DNA of 47,840 nt from Isosphaeraceae bacterium (GTDB lineage: Bacteria; Planctomycetota; Planctomycetia; Isosphaerales; Isosphaeraceae): contig JAJPJC010000353.1 of assembly GCA_021324445.1 (NCBI GenBank), forward strand, positions 1-47,840, written 5' to 3'. Shown in pieces: positions 16,733 to 24,715 of the stretch (its first letter is position 1; each line of letters begins with the position of its first letter). The notes under the pieces were generated by a model. It was given only the letters and a program-made list of their open reading frames with translations, did not search any database and had not been told where the DNA came from. The translations under genes were made by a program, and so were the position numbers.

Positions 16733-18336
16733 GGGGGGGGGAATATCTCCTCGAAGGTAAGCGTGGCCGAGCTCGACGACGCCGAGAGACTCACGCCTTG
16801 ATCCGGGAAGAGATCGGCGGAGTCGTCGACGACGACCGTGGTCCTCCCCGCCCCGCCGCCGGCGATGTCGATGCGGCCGAGGTTGATGGCGGCGGTCGGT
16901 GAGGTTGAGCCGCCGAGGGTGATTGAGTCAACCGCGGCGCTGGCGGGGTTGGTGTCGATCTGCGTGGTGGCGTCTGTCGGCGAGCCGGTGACGGTGAAGG
17001 TGTCGTTCCCGGTGCCGCCCTCGATGGTCAAGCCGGCCGTCGCGCTCCCATCCTGCAGCCCGGAGAAGGTAAAGCTGGCCGAACTGCTCATGCCGAAAGT
17101 GAGCGTGCCGGTGCTCGAGATCTCGGAGAGACTGATGCTCTGGCCCGCGGTGGGGTCGGCCGCGTCGTTAATGGTCAGGGTGGTGGCTCCCGACCCGCCC
17201 GCGGTCACGCTGACGTTGCCCAGGGTGAAGGCGGCGGTTGGTGCGGTCGACCCGCCCAGAGTGACCGAATCCACCGTGCCGCTGGCGGGGTCGGTCTCGA
17301 TTTGCGTCGTGGCGCTGACCGGCGTGCCGGTGACGACGAAGCCGGTGCCTCCGGTACCGCCCTCGATGGTCAAGCCGGCCGTCGAACCCGCATCCTGCAG
17401 CCCGGAGAAGGTGAAGCTGGCCGAGCTGCTCGTGCTGAAGCTGACCGTGGCCGAGCCCGAGGGCGCCGCGAGACTGATGATCTGGCTCGGCGTGGGGTCA
17501 GCCGCGTCGTTGATGATGAGCGTGGTGGTCCCCGACCCGCCGCCGGCGATGTCGATGGCGCCCAGGGTGGAGGCGGCGGTCTGGGAGGTCGAGCCGCCGA
17601 GCGTGATCGCCTCGACCGTGGCACTGGCGGGGTTGGTGTCGAGATCCGTGGTGGCGCCCGCCGGCGTGCCGGTGACGGTGAACATGCCATAACCGGAGCC
17701 GGTGTTCACAGTCAAGGAGCCGTTCGACGTGAACGCGAGTGATGAGTAGTCGATCGTTTCTGAGTTATCGAAGGTAACCTGCCCGGAGGTCAAGCTGGAT
17801 GGCGCTGGGCTGAGGCTCGTGCCGGTTGTATCCCCTTGGTCGTTGAGTGTCAGGCTGCTGATCGACCCACTGAGCGCAAAGCCGACGCCGAAGTTCGAGA
17901 CCGGCGCGCTCCCATCGGACGCGCCCAGAGTGACCGCGGTTCCCGATGGATTCGTGAAGTCGGCTTCAAGCGTGTAGCTGAGAGAGGACCAGGACGCGGT
18001 GAGGGTCGCGCTGTTGCTGGTCGTGCTGAACGAGACACTAGACGGTAGCGAAGTGTCGGAGAACGTCTCACCCTCGTTCGCGGTGAAGGTAAAGGCCTGG
18101 GCGCTGGAGTTGAAAGTGACGCTCAAACTCGTCACCGTGCTGTCGGCACCCAGCACGAGCTGGTCAGTCCCGGAATTGAAACTCAGGATGAGAGGGGGCG
18201 TCGTCAGGAGGCGCCTGTCCTCGAGCCGCTCCAGGGTGGCGCGCCGCTGGAGCTTCCGCCGCCGATTCCCCCAACCGGCCGTGTCCCGCCGGCTCCCCCA
18301 CCGTCGGCTCCCGTAATGAAACAGACCCGTCGTCAT
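16714..18336 (-). CDS. Giant repetitive surface protein, N-terminal part before frameshift
   Basis: This 540-codon frame holds the true start of the giant protein. Basic residues (RRRKLQRRATLERLEDRRLL) near position 30-50 form the planctomycete LExLExRxLL export-associated motif. Beta-rich Ser/Thr/Gly repeats follow, of the same type as in the downstream frame. The frame ends in EEIFPPPCRPSS just after a nine-C tract (16733-16741), whereas ten or seven Cs would join it to the downstream frame and give one protein of about 2,253 residues. The ATG at 18336 was preferred because GGAG lies six bases upstream; an ATG at 18342 is possible. Confidence 0.8.
   Translation of the reverse strand: MTTGLFHYGSRRWGSRRDTAGWGNRRRKLQRRATLERLEDRRLLTTPPLILSFNSGTDQLVLGADSTVTSLSVTFNSSAQAFTFTANEGETFSDTSLPSSVSFSTTSNSATLTASWSSLSYTLEADFTNPSGTAVTLGASDGSAPVSNFGVGFALSGSISSLTLNDQGDTTGTSLSPAPSSLTSGQVTFDNSETIDYSSLAFTSNGSLTVNTGSGYGMFTVTGTPAGATTDLDTNPASATVEAITLGGSTSQTAASTLGAIDIAGGGSGTTTLIINDAADPTPSQIISLAAPSGSATVSFSTSSSASFTFSGLQDAGSTAGLTIEGGTGGTGFVVTGTPVSATTQIETDPASGTVDSVTLGGSTAPTAAFTLGNVSVTAGGSGATTLTINDAADPTAGQSISLSEISSTGTLTFGMSSSASFTFSGLQDGSATAGLTIEGGTGNDTFTVTGSPTDATTQIDTNPASAAVDSITLGGSTSPTAAINLGRIDIAGGGAGRTTVVVDDSADLFPDQGVSLSASSSSATLTFEEIFPPPCRPSS
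16733..16741. other. Nine-base homopolymer at frameshift site
   Basis: Nine consecutive G (C on the coding minus strand) sit exactly where the giant repeat protein changes frame. Such tracts are prone both to sequencing error and to slipped-strand variation in the cell. Confidence 0.85.
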
Positions 18337-18786
18337 GTTCATCTCCAAGTCCGAAGTCGTCGCAAGTGGAAATCGCTAGACAGGGAGGAACCAGAGCTGC
18401 CTCGAGGGCATGACACGTCCCTCCGGAGTGTCGGTCGACCGACGACGCGTTCCGTGAATCCTCGGCAGGCCGTCCTGGGTCCCAAGACCGTGACCGAGGG
18501 AGTCGCATCGCCACCATCGTCGTGCACTCCCAAGCGATAGAACACATCATCGGATCTGTTCACGTTGCGCCCCAGATTGGGTCCCGGATTCCCGAGGACG
18601 GGTGGGCGGCCGACTGTACCGGTGCCTCGACGAGTTGCCCTGGAGCCGGCGGCGTTCGATATTGTCAGTGGCGAGCACGTGCACAGCCGTGAGAGTCCGG
18701 GAAGGGTGAGATGCGCGCACTGGGCCGCGGCCGGATGCGTGTGCACCGGCGCGGTTGGCGATTGAAACCAGAGAAGGCAACGACGC
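18337..18786. promoter_or_regulatory. Divergent intergenic region with 14-bp palindrome
   Basis: This spacer separates the giant surface-protein gene (leftward) from the TPR-glycosyltransferase gene (rightward). It contains the perfect 14-bp palindrome GTCGGTCGACCGAC (18430-18443), placed next to the 8-bp palindrome CTCCGGAG (18421-18428), roughly 100 bases upstream of the giant gene. This could be an operator; no promoter hexamers are convincing. Confidence 0.4.
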
Positions 18787-21033
18787 ATGACCGAACAATC
18801 CGAGGTGAACGGGAACGGCCGATGCCTCAACGGGAGCGAAGGCCGCTCGGCAGGCCGGTTTGGCGGCACTCCGCTCGGGGGGATCCCGGAATCGGGGCGC
18901 GGGTCCGGGGCTGGCGCCAACGGAGTCTGCCACGGACCGCAGGTGGGGACCGTCGGGGTTCGCGAGAGCCAGGCGCTTCATGCCCGGGCCAACGCCCTGG
19001 CACGCCAGGGTGATTCCGAGCAAGCCCTCGCCCTCTTCCGCAGAGCGATCGAGCTCCAGCCCGAGTATCCCGAGCTACACAACGATCTGGGCGTCGCCCT
19101 CGCCCAGCAGGGCCAGGTCGAGGAGGCCGTGCAGCAATTCCAGGAGGCGTTACGGCAGAAGCCCGAGTACCCCGAGGCCCTCAACAACCTGGCCAACCTG
19201 CTGCGGACGCTCGGCCGGTTCGAGGAAGCGGTGGAGAGCTACCGCCGCGCCCTGGCCATCCGGCCCGACTACCCCGATGCCTCCAAGAACCTGGGTAATG
19301 CCCTGGCCGAGAAGGATCGGCTCGACGAGGCGATTACTTGCTATCGCGCGGCACTGCGGTACAACCCGGGCTATGCCGAGGTCCACAACAACCTGGCCAA
19401 TGCGCTGGTCCGCCAGGGACGGTTCGAGGAGGCGATCGCCTCCTATCGCCGCGCGCTCCAGCACAGCCCGACCTACACCCAGGCGTACAACAACCTGGGC
19501 AACGCCCTGGCCGACGACGGCCGCCTCGCCGAGGCGGTGGCCTGCTATCACGAGGCGATCCGGCTCAATCCGGAGTATCCCGAGGCGTACAACAACCTGG
19601 GGGTTGTCCTGGACAAGCAGGCGCGGCACGCCGAGGCCGGCGACGCTTTCCGCGAAGCCGTGCGGCTGCGCCCCGACTACGCCGAGGCCCACCTGAACCG
19701 AGCCCTCGGCTGGATCCAGGCCGGCCAGTTCGAGCAAGGCTGGGCCGAGTACGAATGGCGGTGGCGCAGTCCCGGCACGACCCGGCCCCAATTCCCCCAG
19801 CCTCACTGGGGCGGCGAGCCGCTGGCCGGGCGGACGATCCTCCTCTACGCCGAGCAGGGCCTGGGCGATACCTTTCAGTTCATCCGCTACGCCGCGCTGC
19901 TGAAGCGCCGCGGCGCGAAGGTCATCTTCGACTGCCAGCCGTCGTTGGTCCCGCTGCTGTCGAGCTGCGCCGGCATCGACCGTCTGGTCGCCCGGGGGTC
20001 ACCCTTGCCGGAGTTCCACACCCATTGCGGCCTGATGAGCCTGCCCTGGCTGATGCGGACCACCCTGGCGACCGTCCCGGCGGATGTTCCTTACCTCCAG
20101 GCCGATCCCGCGCTGGTGACGAAGTGGCGGCACGAGCTGGCGCCGCTGGACGGCTACCGGATCGGCCTGAGCTGGCAGGGCAACCCCCGCTACAAGGGGG
20201 ACCGTCATCGCTCGATTCCCCTGGAGAAGTTCGCTCCGCTGGCCGAGCTGCCGGGTGCGCGGCTGATCAGCCTCCAGAAAGGACTCGGCACCGAGCAACT
20301 GGCCGTGCACGGCGAACGGCTCGGCATTGTGCCGCTGGGCGACCGGCTGGACGAGGCCGGCGGCGCCTTCATGGACACCGCGGCGGTCCTGATGAACCTG
20401 AACCTGCTGATCACCTCGGATACCGCGATTGCCCACCTGGCCGGCGCCCTGGGCGTGCCCACCTGGGTCCCCGTGACCTGGACGGCCGACTGGCGCTGGC
20501 TGGAGCGGCGGGCCGACTGCCCCTGGTATCCCACGATGCGGCTCTTCCGCCAGCCCGAGCACGGCGACTGGGACTCCGTCTTCCGTTCCATGGCCGAGGA
20601 GATTCGGTCGATGCTGGAAGCGCCTCAGCGGGACCGGCCCATCGTGCTGGAGATCGGTGCCGGCGAACTGGTGGACAAGCTGACCATCCTCGAGGTCAAG
20701 GCGGAGCGGATCCGCGATCCGGAGAAGCTCAGCCACGTGCGGGCCGAGCTTGCCGTCGTCCAGACCGCCTATGCCGGTTCGATCCGGGCCTCCGCCGAGC
20801 TGGACGAGCTGGCCCGCGAGCTGAAATCGGTCAACGAGCGGCTCTGGGACGTCGAGGATGAGATCCGGCTGTGCGAGCGGGACGGGGACTTCGGCCCACA
20901 CTTCGTCGAGCTGGCCCGCGAGGTCTACCGGCGCAACGATCACCGTGCCGCGCTGAAGCGTCGATTCAACCAGCTCCTGGGCTCGCACCTGGTCGAAGAG
21001 AAATCCTACGCCCATGAAGGCGCGGCCCGGTAA
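18787..21033 (+). CDS. TPR, glycosyltransferase-9-like and DUF6165 fusion protein
   Basis: A 748-residue cytoplasmic protein. Residues about 60-330 are eight or more TPR units (ALYNNLGNALA, AVRLRPDYAEAHLNRAL patterns). Residues about 335-600 follow the TPR-linked glycosyltransferase-9-like pattern (ILLYAEQGLGDTFQFIRYAALL, IGLSWQGNPRYKGDRHRSIPL, LLITSDTAIAHLAGALG). The C-terminal about 130 residues match DUF6165 (LEIGAGELVDKLTILEVKAERI, LWDVEDEIRLCE, DFGPHFVELAREVYRRND). TPR-transferases of this kind often modify proteins or build surface glycans, and DUF6165 genes are usually found near glycan genes, so a glycosylation role is likely. The first about 55 residues are Gly/Ser-rich and may be a non-conserved leader. 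The start ATG follows GAGAAGG at a long spacing. Confidence 0.88.
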   Translation: MTEQSEVNGNGRCLNGSEGRSAGRFGGTPLGGIPESGRGSGAGANGVCHGPQVGTVGVRESQALHARANALARQGDSEQALALFRRAIELQPEYPELHNDLGVALAQQGQVEEAVQQFQEALRQKPEYPEALNNLANLLRTLGRFEEAVESYRRALAIRPDYPDASKNLGNALAEKDRLDEAITCYRAALRYNPGYAEVHNNLANALVRQGRFEEAIASYRRALQHSPTYTQAYNNLGNALADDGRLAEAVACYHEAIRLNPEYPEAYNNLGVVLDKQARHAEAGDAFREAVRLRPDYAEAHLNRALGWIQAGQFEQGWAEYEWRWRSPGTTRPQFPQPHWGGEPLAGRTILLYAEQGLGDTFQFIRYAALLKRRGAKVIFDCQPSLVPLLSSCAGIDRLVARGSPLPEFHTHCGLMSLPWLMRTTLATVPADVPYLQADPALVTKWRHELAPLDGYRIGLSWQGNPRYKGDRHRSIPLEKFAPLAELPGARLISLQKGLGTEQLAVHGERLGIVPLGDRLDEAGGAFMDTAAVLMNLNLLITSDTAIAHLAGALGVPTWVPVTWTADWRWLERRADCPWYPTMRLFRQPEHGDWDSVFRSMAEEIRSMLEAPQRDRPIVLEIGAGELVDKLTILEVKAERIRDPEKLSHVRAELAVVQTAYAGSIRASAELDELARELKSVNERLWDVEDEIRLCERDGDFGPHFVELAREVYRRNDHRAALKRRFNQLLGSHLVEEKSYAHEGAAR

Positions 21034-21036
21034 AAC

Positions 21037-21080
21037 GGCGGCGGGACCCCATCCCTGGGGCGCCGACATGGCCCGCCGCC
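21037..21080 (-). terminator. Terminator of the CsrA-REC gene
   Basis: GGCGGCGGG (21037-21045) and CCCGCCGCC (21072-21080) form a perfect 9-bp stem enclosing a CCCC/GGGG inner stem. On the minus strand it is followed by GTTTTA. It lies just beyond the stop of the CsrA-REC gene and right after the convergent TPR-glycosyltransferase stop. Confidence 0.7.
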
Positions 21081-21162
21081 TCGTGCGCCCCCGATCGTCC
21101 CGTCCCTGAGCCGTTGGGGCGCGCCGTTCCTGGGATGGGCTCGCTCGAGACCCCGCAGCAGA

Positions 21163-21912
21163 TCAGTTGGGCGGCGAGGCCGAGAACCGCAGACTCGCCT
21201 GCATCGCGTCCCAGAGCCGCCGCGGATTCAGCGGCTTGGAGAACCACGCGTCGAAACCGGCCGGCCCCTCCGGGATGTTCCACTCGCGCGGGGGTATGCT
21301 GCTGACTGAGAAGACTTTCAGCCCCGCATAGCGCTCGTCGGCCCGGATTCGCCGCAGAGTCTCGGATCCGTCGCACCGCGGCAGGACCATGTCCAGCAGG
21401 ACCACGTCCGGCCGCCCGCCAGCCTCCAGGTAGGCGAGAGCGTCTTCCCCATCGCCAGCCTGGTCGCAATCACATCCGTTCATTCCAAGCAATCCGGCGA
21501 GCAGCTCCCGCTCGTTGGCGTCGTCCTCGACGATGAGGGCGCGGCACCGCCGGGTCGCGGGCGCGGGGTGCCGGCGCTGGTTCTCCAGGGCTTCCAGCGA
21601 CGCCAGGGCGGCTTCCAGCGTGGCGTTGGCATCCGCCCAGTGACCGGCCTCGGACTGCCGGCGGGCCAGGTGGATCGCCAGGGTGACCTTGCTCAGCGCG
21701 TTGGCCAGCGCGTGGTCGACCTTCCGGGCCGGGACCGGGGTCGAGGCCGGCACCGGCGGCGACGAACACAATTCGTCGCGGAGGACCGGGACTTCGGGCG
21801 GCGCCTCGATCCCAACCCGGGCGGCGCTGCCGTTGAGCCTCAAAATGTGCACCGTGATGCCGAGCGAGGGGAACACGATCCGCTCCTTCGCTCGTCGAGA
21901 AAGGACCAGCAT
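21163..21912 (-). CDS. CsrA-REC fusion: RNA-binding domain plus receiver domain
   Basis: A 249-residue protein in which a full CsrA domain opens the chain: MLVLSRRAKERIVF, then VHILRLNGSAARVGIEAPPEVPVLRDEL (to about residue 48). The conserved Leu/Arg of LSRR, the GIEAP core and the RNA-contacting Arg of VxRxE are kept, although the usual HR/YR is LR here. A Pro-rich linker and a helical region (about 65-120) lead to a complete response-regulator receiver domain: acidic pair VEDD, phospho-acceptor Asp174 in LLDMVLP, FSVSS switch serine and the Lys of SKPL. No DNA-binding domain is present, so RNA binding by CsrA is presumably the output. GGAG lies eight bases before the ATG within ATGGA, which fits the CsrA-site core ANGGA and suggests self-control. 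A strong promoter lies upstream. Confidence 0.92.
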   Translation of the reverse strand: MLVLSRRAKERIVFPSLGITVHILRLNGSAARVGIEAPPEVPVLRDELCSSPPVPASTPVPARKVDHALANALSKVTLAIHLARRQSEAGHWADANATLEAALASLEALENQRRHPAPATRRCRALIVEDDANERELLAGLLGMNGCDCDQAGDGEDALAYLEAGGRPDVVLLDMVLPRCDGSETLRRIRADERYAGLKVFSVSSIPPREWNIPEGPAGFDAWFSKPLNPRRLWDAMQASLRFSASPPN

Positions 21913-21988
21913 GGGCGGGTCTCCATACCCCAGTTGGCCGATCAGATCAGGGTGGCTTTGGCGGGCACCCTGGGTGGTCAAGAGGAAA

Positions 21989-22017
21989 ACGATAACGGGA
22001 GGGATGGCCGTCGTCAA
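21989..22017 (-). promoter_or_regulatory. Sigma-70-type promoter of the CsrA-REC gene
   Basis: Reading leftward, TTGACG (-35, 22017-22012) and TATCGT (-10, 21994-21989) are separated by exactly 17 bases. Transcription would start near 21982, leaving a leader of about 70 bases before the ATG at 21912. The 21-bp element at 22021-22041 abuts the -35 box at a distance of three bases. Confidence 0.7.
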
Positions 22018-22020
22018 GCC

Positions 22021-22041
22021 AGGATTCGCCCCGGGGTGCAA
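22021..22041 (-). promoter_or_regulatory. 21-bp promoter-associated element, copy 1
   Basis: This sequence is identical over all 21 bases to 24728-24748. It contains the palindromic core CCCCGGGG. It ends three bases upstream of the -35 box of the CsrA-REC promoter, where an activator site or an upstream polymerase-contact element would lie. Confidence 0.65.
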
Positions 22042-22124
22042 AGTATTCCGGGCAGGGTCGCTGCCGGCCATGTCGTGCCCGCTGCGGCTGCGCTGATCGC
22101 CAAACCCACGCCACGACCGGCGAG

Positions 22125-23999
22125 TCAACGCGTCAGCCCCGCGACCTGGCGTCCCTCCTCGTCGGAACGTCTCCAGACCTCGATCTGGCCGAACCGCGCC
22201 ACCGGCCGGTAGAGGCGCCGGATCGTCGCTTCCATTCGCTCGAGCCTCAGGGCCGGCGCGCCAGGCTCCTCCCCGGGGACCCAGACGACCACCACCCCGG
22301 CCGACGCCTCCAGCCCCCGGATGAACCGCGGCTCCAAGGTCGAGTCGACCCACCAGAGGTAGAGGATCCCGTTCGCGGCCGGGAACGGGCTGGGCCGGCC
22401 GGCCGGACCGTTGAGGGTTGGGTAGGGATAGCGGCGCAGGAAGTTCGCCACGGGCGTGTCGGGAGCAGTCGAGCGGCGCAGGTAAGCGAGCACCGCCTGA
22501 TAGTCCTGCCAGCGATAGATGCAAGGCCGTTCGAACGTACACAAGCAGCCGGGGGGCGGCCGACCGGGTGCCTCGCCGCGAATCCAGTCCGCCACCGCAC
22601 GGGCGCTGGCTCGCGGGTTGAACATCTGGGGCCGGGCGTGGACGCCCACCGCCAGAAGCGCGCAGACCGCCAGGGTCCGCACGGGGAGGACCAGGAACCG
22701 TCCATCGGCGATCCAGGCCGCGAGGACGGCCGCCCCGATCGCCTCGATGAGGAAGAGCGGCACGTCGAGGTAGCTGTGCGGGACGGGGCTGATCGGCTTG
22801 TAGGCCAGGGCTCCGACCAAGGCCAGGCCCCAGGTCCGCGCCGGGCCGCGGATCGGCTCGCGCGCCCGGACCGCCAGCAAGAGCAGCGCCGCGAACAGAC
22901 CCACCCCGCGCCAGTCCTGGAGCTGACCGATCAGGACGATCCCGAACCGGCCCGGGGTCATGCGGTTGTACGGCCCGCCATACCAGGCAACGCGGAGGAC
23001 GCGAAGGAAATCACCCATCACGCCCGCCAGCAGGAGAGGGCCGAAGGCCAGCAGGCCGGCCAGAGCCAGCAGCGCAGACCACTCGGCCAGCGCGCGGCCG
23101 GTCGACTCGCGGGCGCCCTCGGGTCGGCGGGCATTGGCGGCGACGGCCGCGGCGAAGGCGGGCAGGAAGACGGCCGGCTGCGGCCGGAACGCCAAGGCCA
23201 GGCCCAACGCCGCGGCCGAGGCGATCCGTCCGACCCGGCCGGGCCATGCCTCCAACGCCATCAGCCCCAGCGCCGCCGCCAGCGTCGCCTGCCAGTCGCG
23301 CTGGGCCACCCTCAGGTAGGTGAGCTCCAGGTAGCAGGAGAGGAACACCAGGTAGCCGACCAGCCCAGGCAGCGCCCGCCCGAAGCGGCGACGGCTCCAG
23401 CCGCCCAGGGCCAGGCCGAGCAGGCCCAGGCAGGCGGCATCGAAGGCGTACAACGGCGCGGTGCCTCCCCAGCCGAACAGTCGGCCGAAAGTCCAGAACA
23501 GGTAGATCGGGCCGGGGAAGTCGAAGTCGGGCAGGTCGCGATAGGGCCGCAGGCCGTCGTCCCACGCGCGGGCCGCCACGGCGAACTGATCGGAGTCGGA
23601 CCACATCGGCCAGGTGAGGTAATGGGGCACCCAGCCGGCGAGCAGCACCAGGCTGGCCCCCAGCGCGACAGCCGACAGGCCGCGGTCCAGGGCCCATCGG
23701 GCCAGGGTGTCGAGCCGCTCCCAGGCCTCAGGCCCGATTCGGTGGCCGGCGAGCTGGCCCGGGCGGAGCGTCAGCAGCGCCACGAGGGCTGCGGCCGCAC
23801 CCGCCTCGCAGGAGCGGCGAACTTGCCGCGGCAGGGTCCTGTAGACCTCGGGCAGGACCAACAGCCCGAACAGGATCGCCGTGCCGATGGCGCCGGCGCC
23901 GAGCACGACCCGCCAGCGAACGCCGATCGCCGGCCGAGATCCAGGGGCCCGGGCCTCGGGCCCAACCGCGGGCAGCGCGCCATCGAGGGCCGTGGACAT
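22125..23999 (-). CDS. Polytopic membrane protein, GT-C glycosyltransferase-like
   Basis: A 624-residue inner-membrane protein with about ten or more hydrophobic segments (for example VVLGAGAIGTAILFGLLVLP, LSAVALGASLVLLAGW, LALVGALAYK, TLAVCALLAVGV) and a C-terminal soluble domain of about 150 residues. The first long loop, WSDSDQFAVAARAWDDGLRPYRDLPDFDFPGP, has the acidic residues and layout of GT-C-fold transferases such as the ArnT/PMT-like group, which use polyprenyl-phosphate sugars. I infer a surface glycan or protein glycosylation role; the family cannot be fixed. GAGAAGG precedes the ATG by four bases. It starts 13 bases after the weak open frame at 24013-24636 and may share its promoter. 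Confidence 0.82.
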   Translation of the reverse strand: MSTALDGALPAVGPEARAPGSRPAIGVRWRVVLGAGAIGTAILFGLLVLPEVYRTLPRQVRRSCEAGAAAALVALLTLRPGQLAGHRIGPEAWERLDTLARWALDRGLSAVALGASLVLLAGWVPHYLTWPMWSDSDQFAVAARAWDDGLRPYRDLPDFDFPGPIYLFWTFGRLFGWGGTAPLYAFDAACLGLLGLALGGWSRRRFGRALPGLVGYLVFLSCYLELTYLRVAQRDWQATLAAALGLMALEAWPGRVGRIASAAALGLALAFRPQPAVFLPAFAAAVAANARRPEGARESTGRALAEWSALLALAGLLAFGPLLLAGVMGDFLRVLRVAWYGGPYNRMTPGRFGIVLIGQLQDWRGVGLFAALLLLAVRAREPIRGPARTWGLALVGALAYKPISPVPHSYLDVPLFLIEAIGAAVLAAWIADGRFLVLPVRTLAVCALLAVGVHARPQMFNPRASARAVADWIRGEAPGRPPPGCLCTFERPCIYRWQDYQAVLAYLRRSTAPDTPVANFLRRYPYPTLNGPAGRPSPFPAANGILYLWWVDSTLEPRFIRGLEASAGVVVVWVPGEEPGAPALRLERMEATIRRLYRPVARFGQIEVWRRSDEEGRQVAGLTR

Positions 24000-24012
24000 C
24001 GACCTTCTCCCG

Positions 24013-24636
24013 TCAGCCGAGGATCCGGAACGACCGGCCCGGGGGGACCGGACGGGACGCGAAGCGCGCCTCCGGCGCGGCGTCGTTGATACGGCGGGCG
24101 GCGGCGCCGGTCTGCCGCGCCGCGAGCGCCCGCGGGCAAGTGATGCGGCTGCCGGCCCGGTTGCGGATCGGCGCGGCGACCATTGCCAGGCGGCGCGCGG
24201 TCGACCTGTGGACCTTCCGGTTCGGAGAGTGTGCTGGCACGACCCACGCGGCGACGGGAGGGGGTCGGAGCGTGGCCGATTCCACAGCGGAGGCGAGCGG
24301 GTGGCCGGATGAGGAGGCTGACGGTAAGGGGGGCGAATGGAGGCCCCGCCGCCGAGACCATCCCCCCGGGCGGACGGCCTGGCTCGGCACTCGACCAGGC
24401 GACAGCGCCGCCCGGGTCGTCCCTGCCGGAGGCCCGGCGGGTTGCGGCCACCGGATCCGGCTCGCGCAGGGGCAGTCGTGGAGCAGGATCAGGCTGGTCC
24501 CAACGGAGTTGGACCGGCCCGCCCGACGCGTTGGCGGCGCGTGTGCCAGCCGGGCGACGAGCAAGAGCCACAGAGCTCGCCTCACGGACCCCGACGCACT
24601 CATAAGCCCATCGGAACCTGCCGCTCTGGGTGGCAT
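24013..24636 (-). CDS. Possible hypothetical protein upstream of the membrane transferase
   Basis: A 207-codon open frame, included because a near-consensus leftward promoter lies just upstream (start point about 24680) and because its stop lies only 13 bases from the membrane transferase start. Third positions are mostly G or C. An internal start at 24603 would give a short hydrophobic leader (ALWLLLVARLAHA). Against it, the composition is rich in Arg, Pro, Ala and Ser, no motif is visible, and an overlapping frame on the other strand is also open. It could instead be an untranslated leader of the transferase. Confidence 0.3.
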   Translation of the reverse strand: MPPRAAGSDGLMSASGSVRRALWLLLVARLAHAPPTRRAGRSNSVGTSLILLHDCPCASRIRWPQPAGPPAGTTRAALSPGRVPSQAVRPGGWSRRRGLHSPPLPSASSSGHPLASAVESATLRPPPVAAWVVPAHSPNRKVHRSTARRLAMVAAPIRNRAGSRITCPRALAARQTGAAARRINDAAPEARFASRPVPPGRSFRILG

Positions 24637-24686
24637 CGATCCAGGTCGTGTCAGGAGGATGTCAAGCCAAGAGGAATTTGTTAAAG

Positions 24687-24715
24687 ATTGTAAAGAAGTG
24701 GTTCCTGGTCGTCAA
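24687..24715 (-). promoter_or_regulatory. Near-consensus sigma-70 promoter, leftward
   Basis: Reading leftward, TTGACG (24715-24710) and TACAAT (24692-24687) are separated by 17 bases. Each hexamer is one mismatch from consensus, which is striking in DNA this GC-rich. It points towards 24636 and the membrane transferase gene. The downstream stretch is locally AT-rich, helping melting. Confidence 0.75.

Noticed and set aside
14873..16801. 642-codon rightward open frame inside the giant repeat gene
   Set aside because: Periodic Arg/Ala/Gly pattern mirrors the repeat modules of the real leftward gene.
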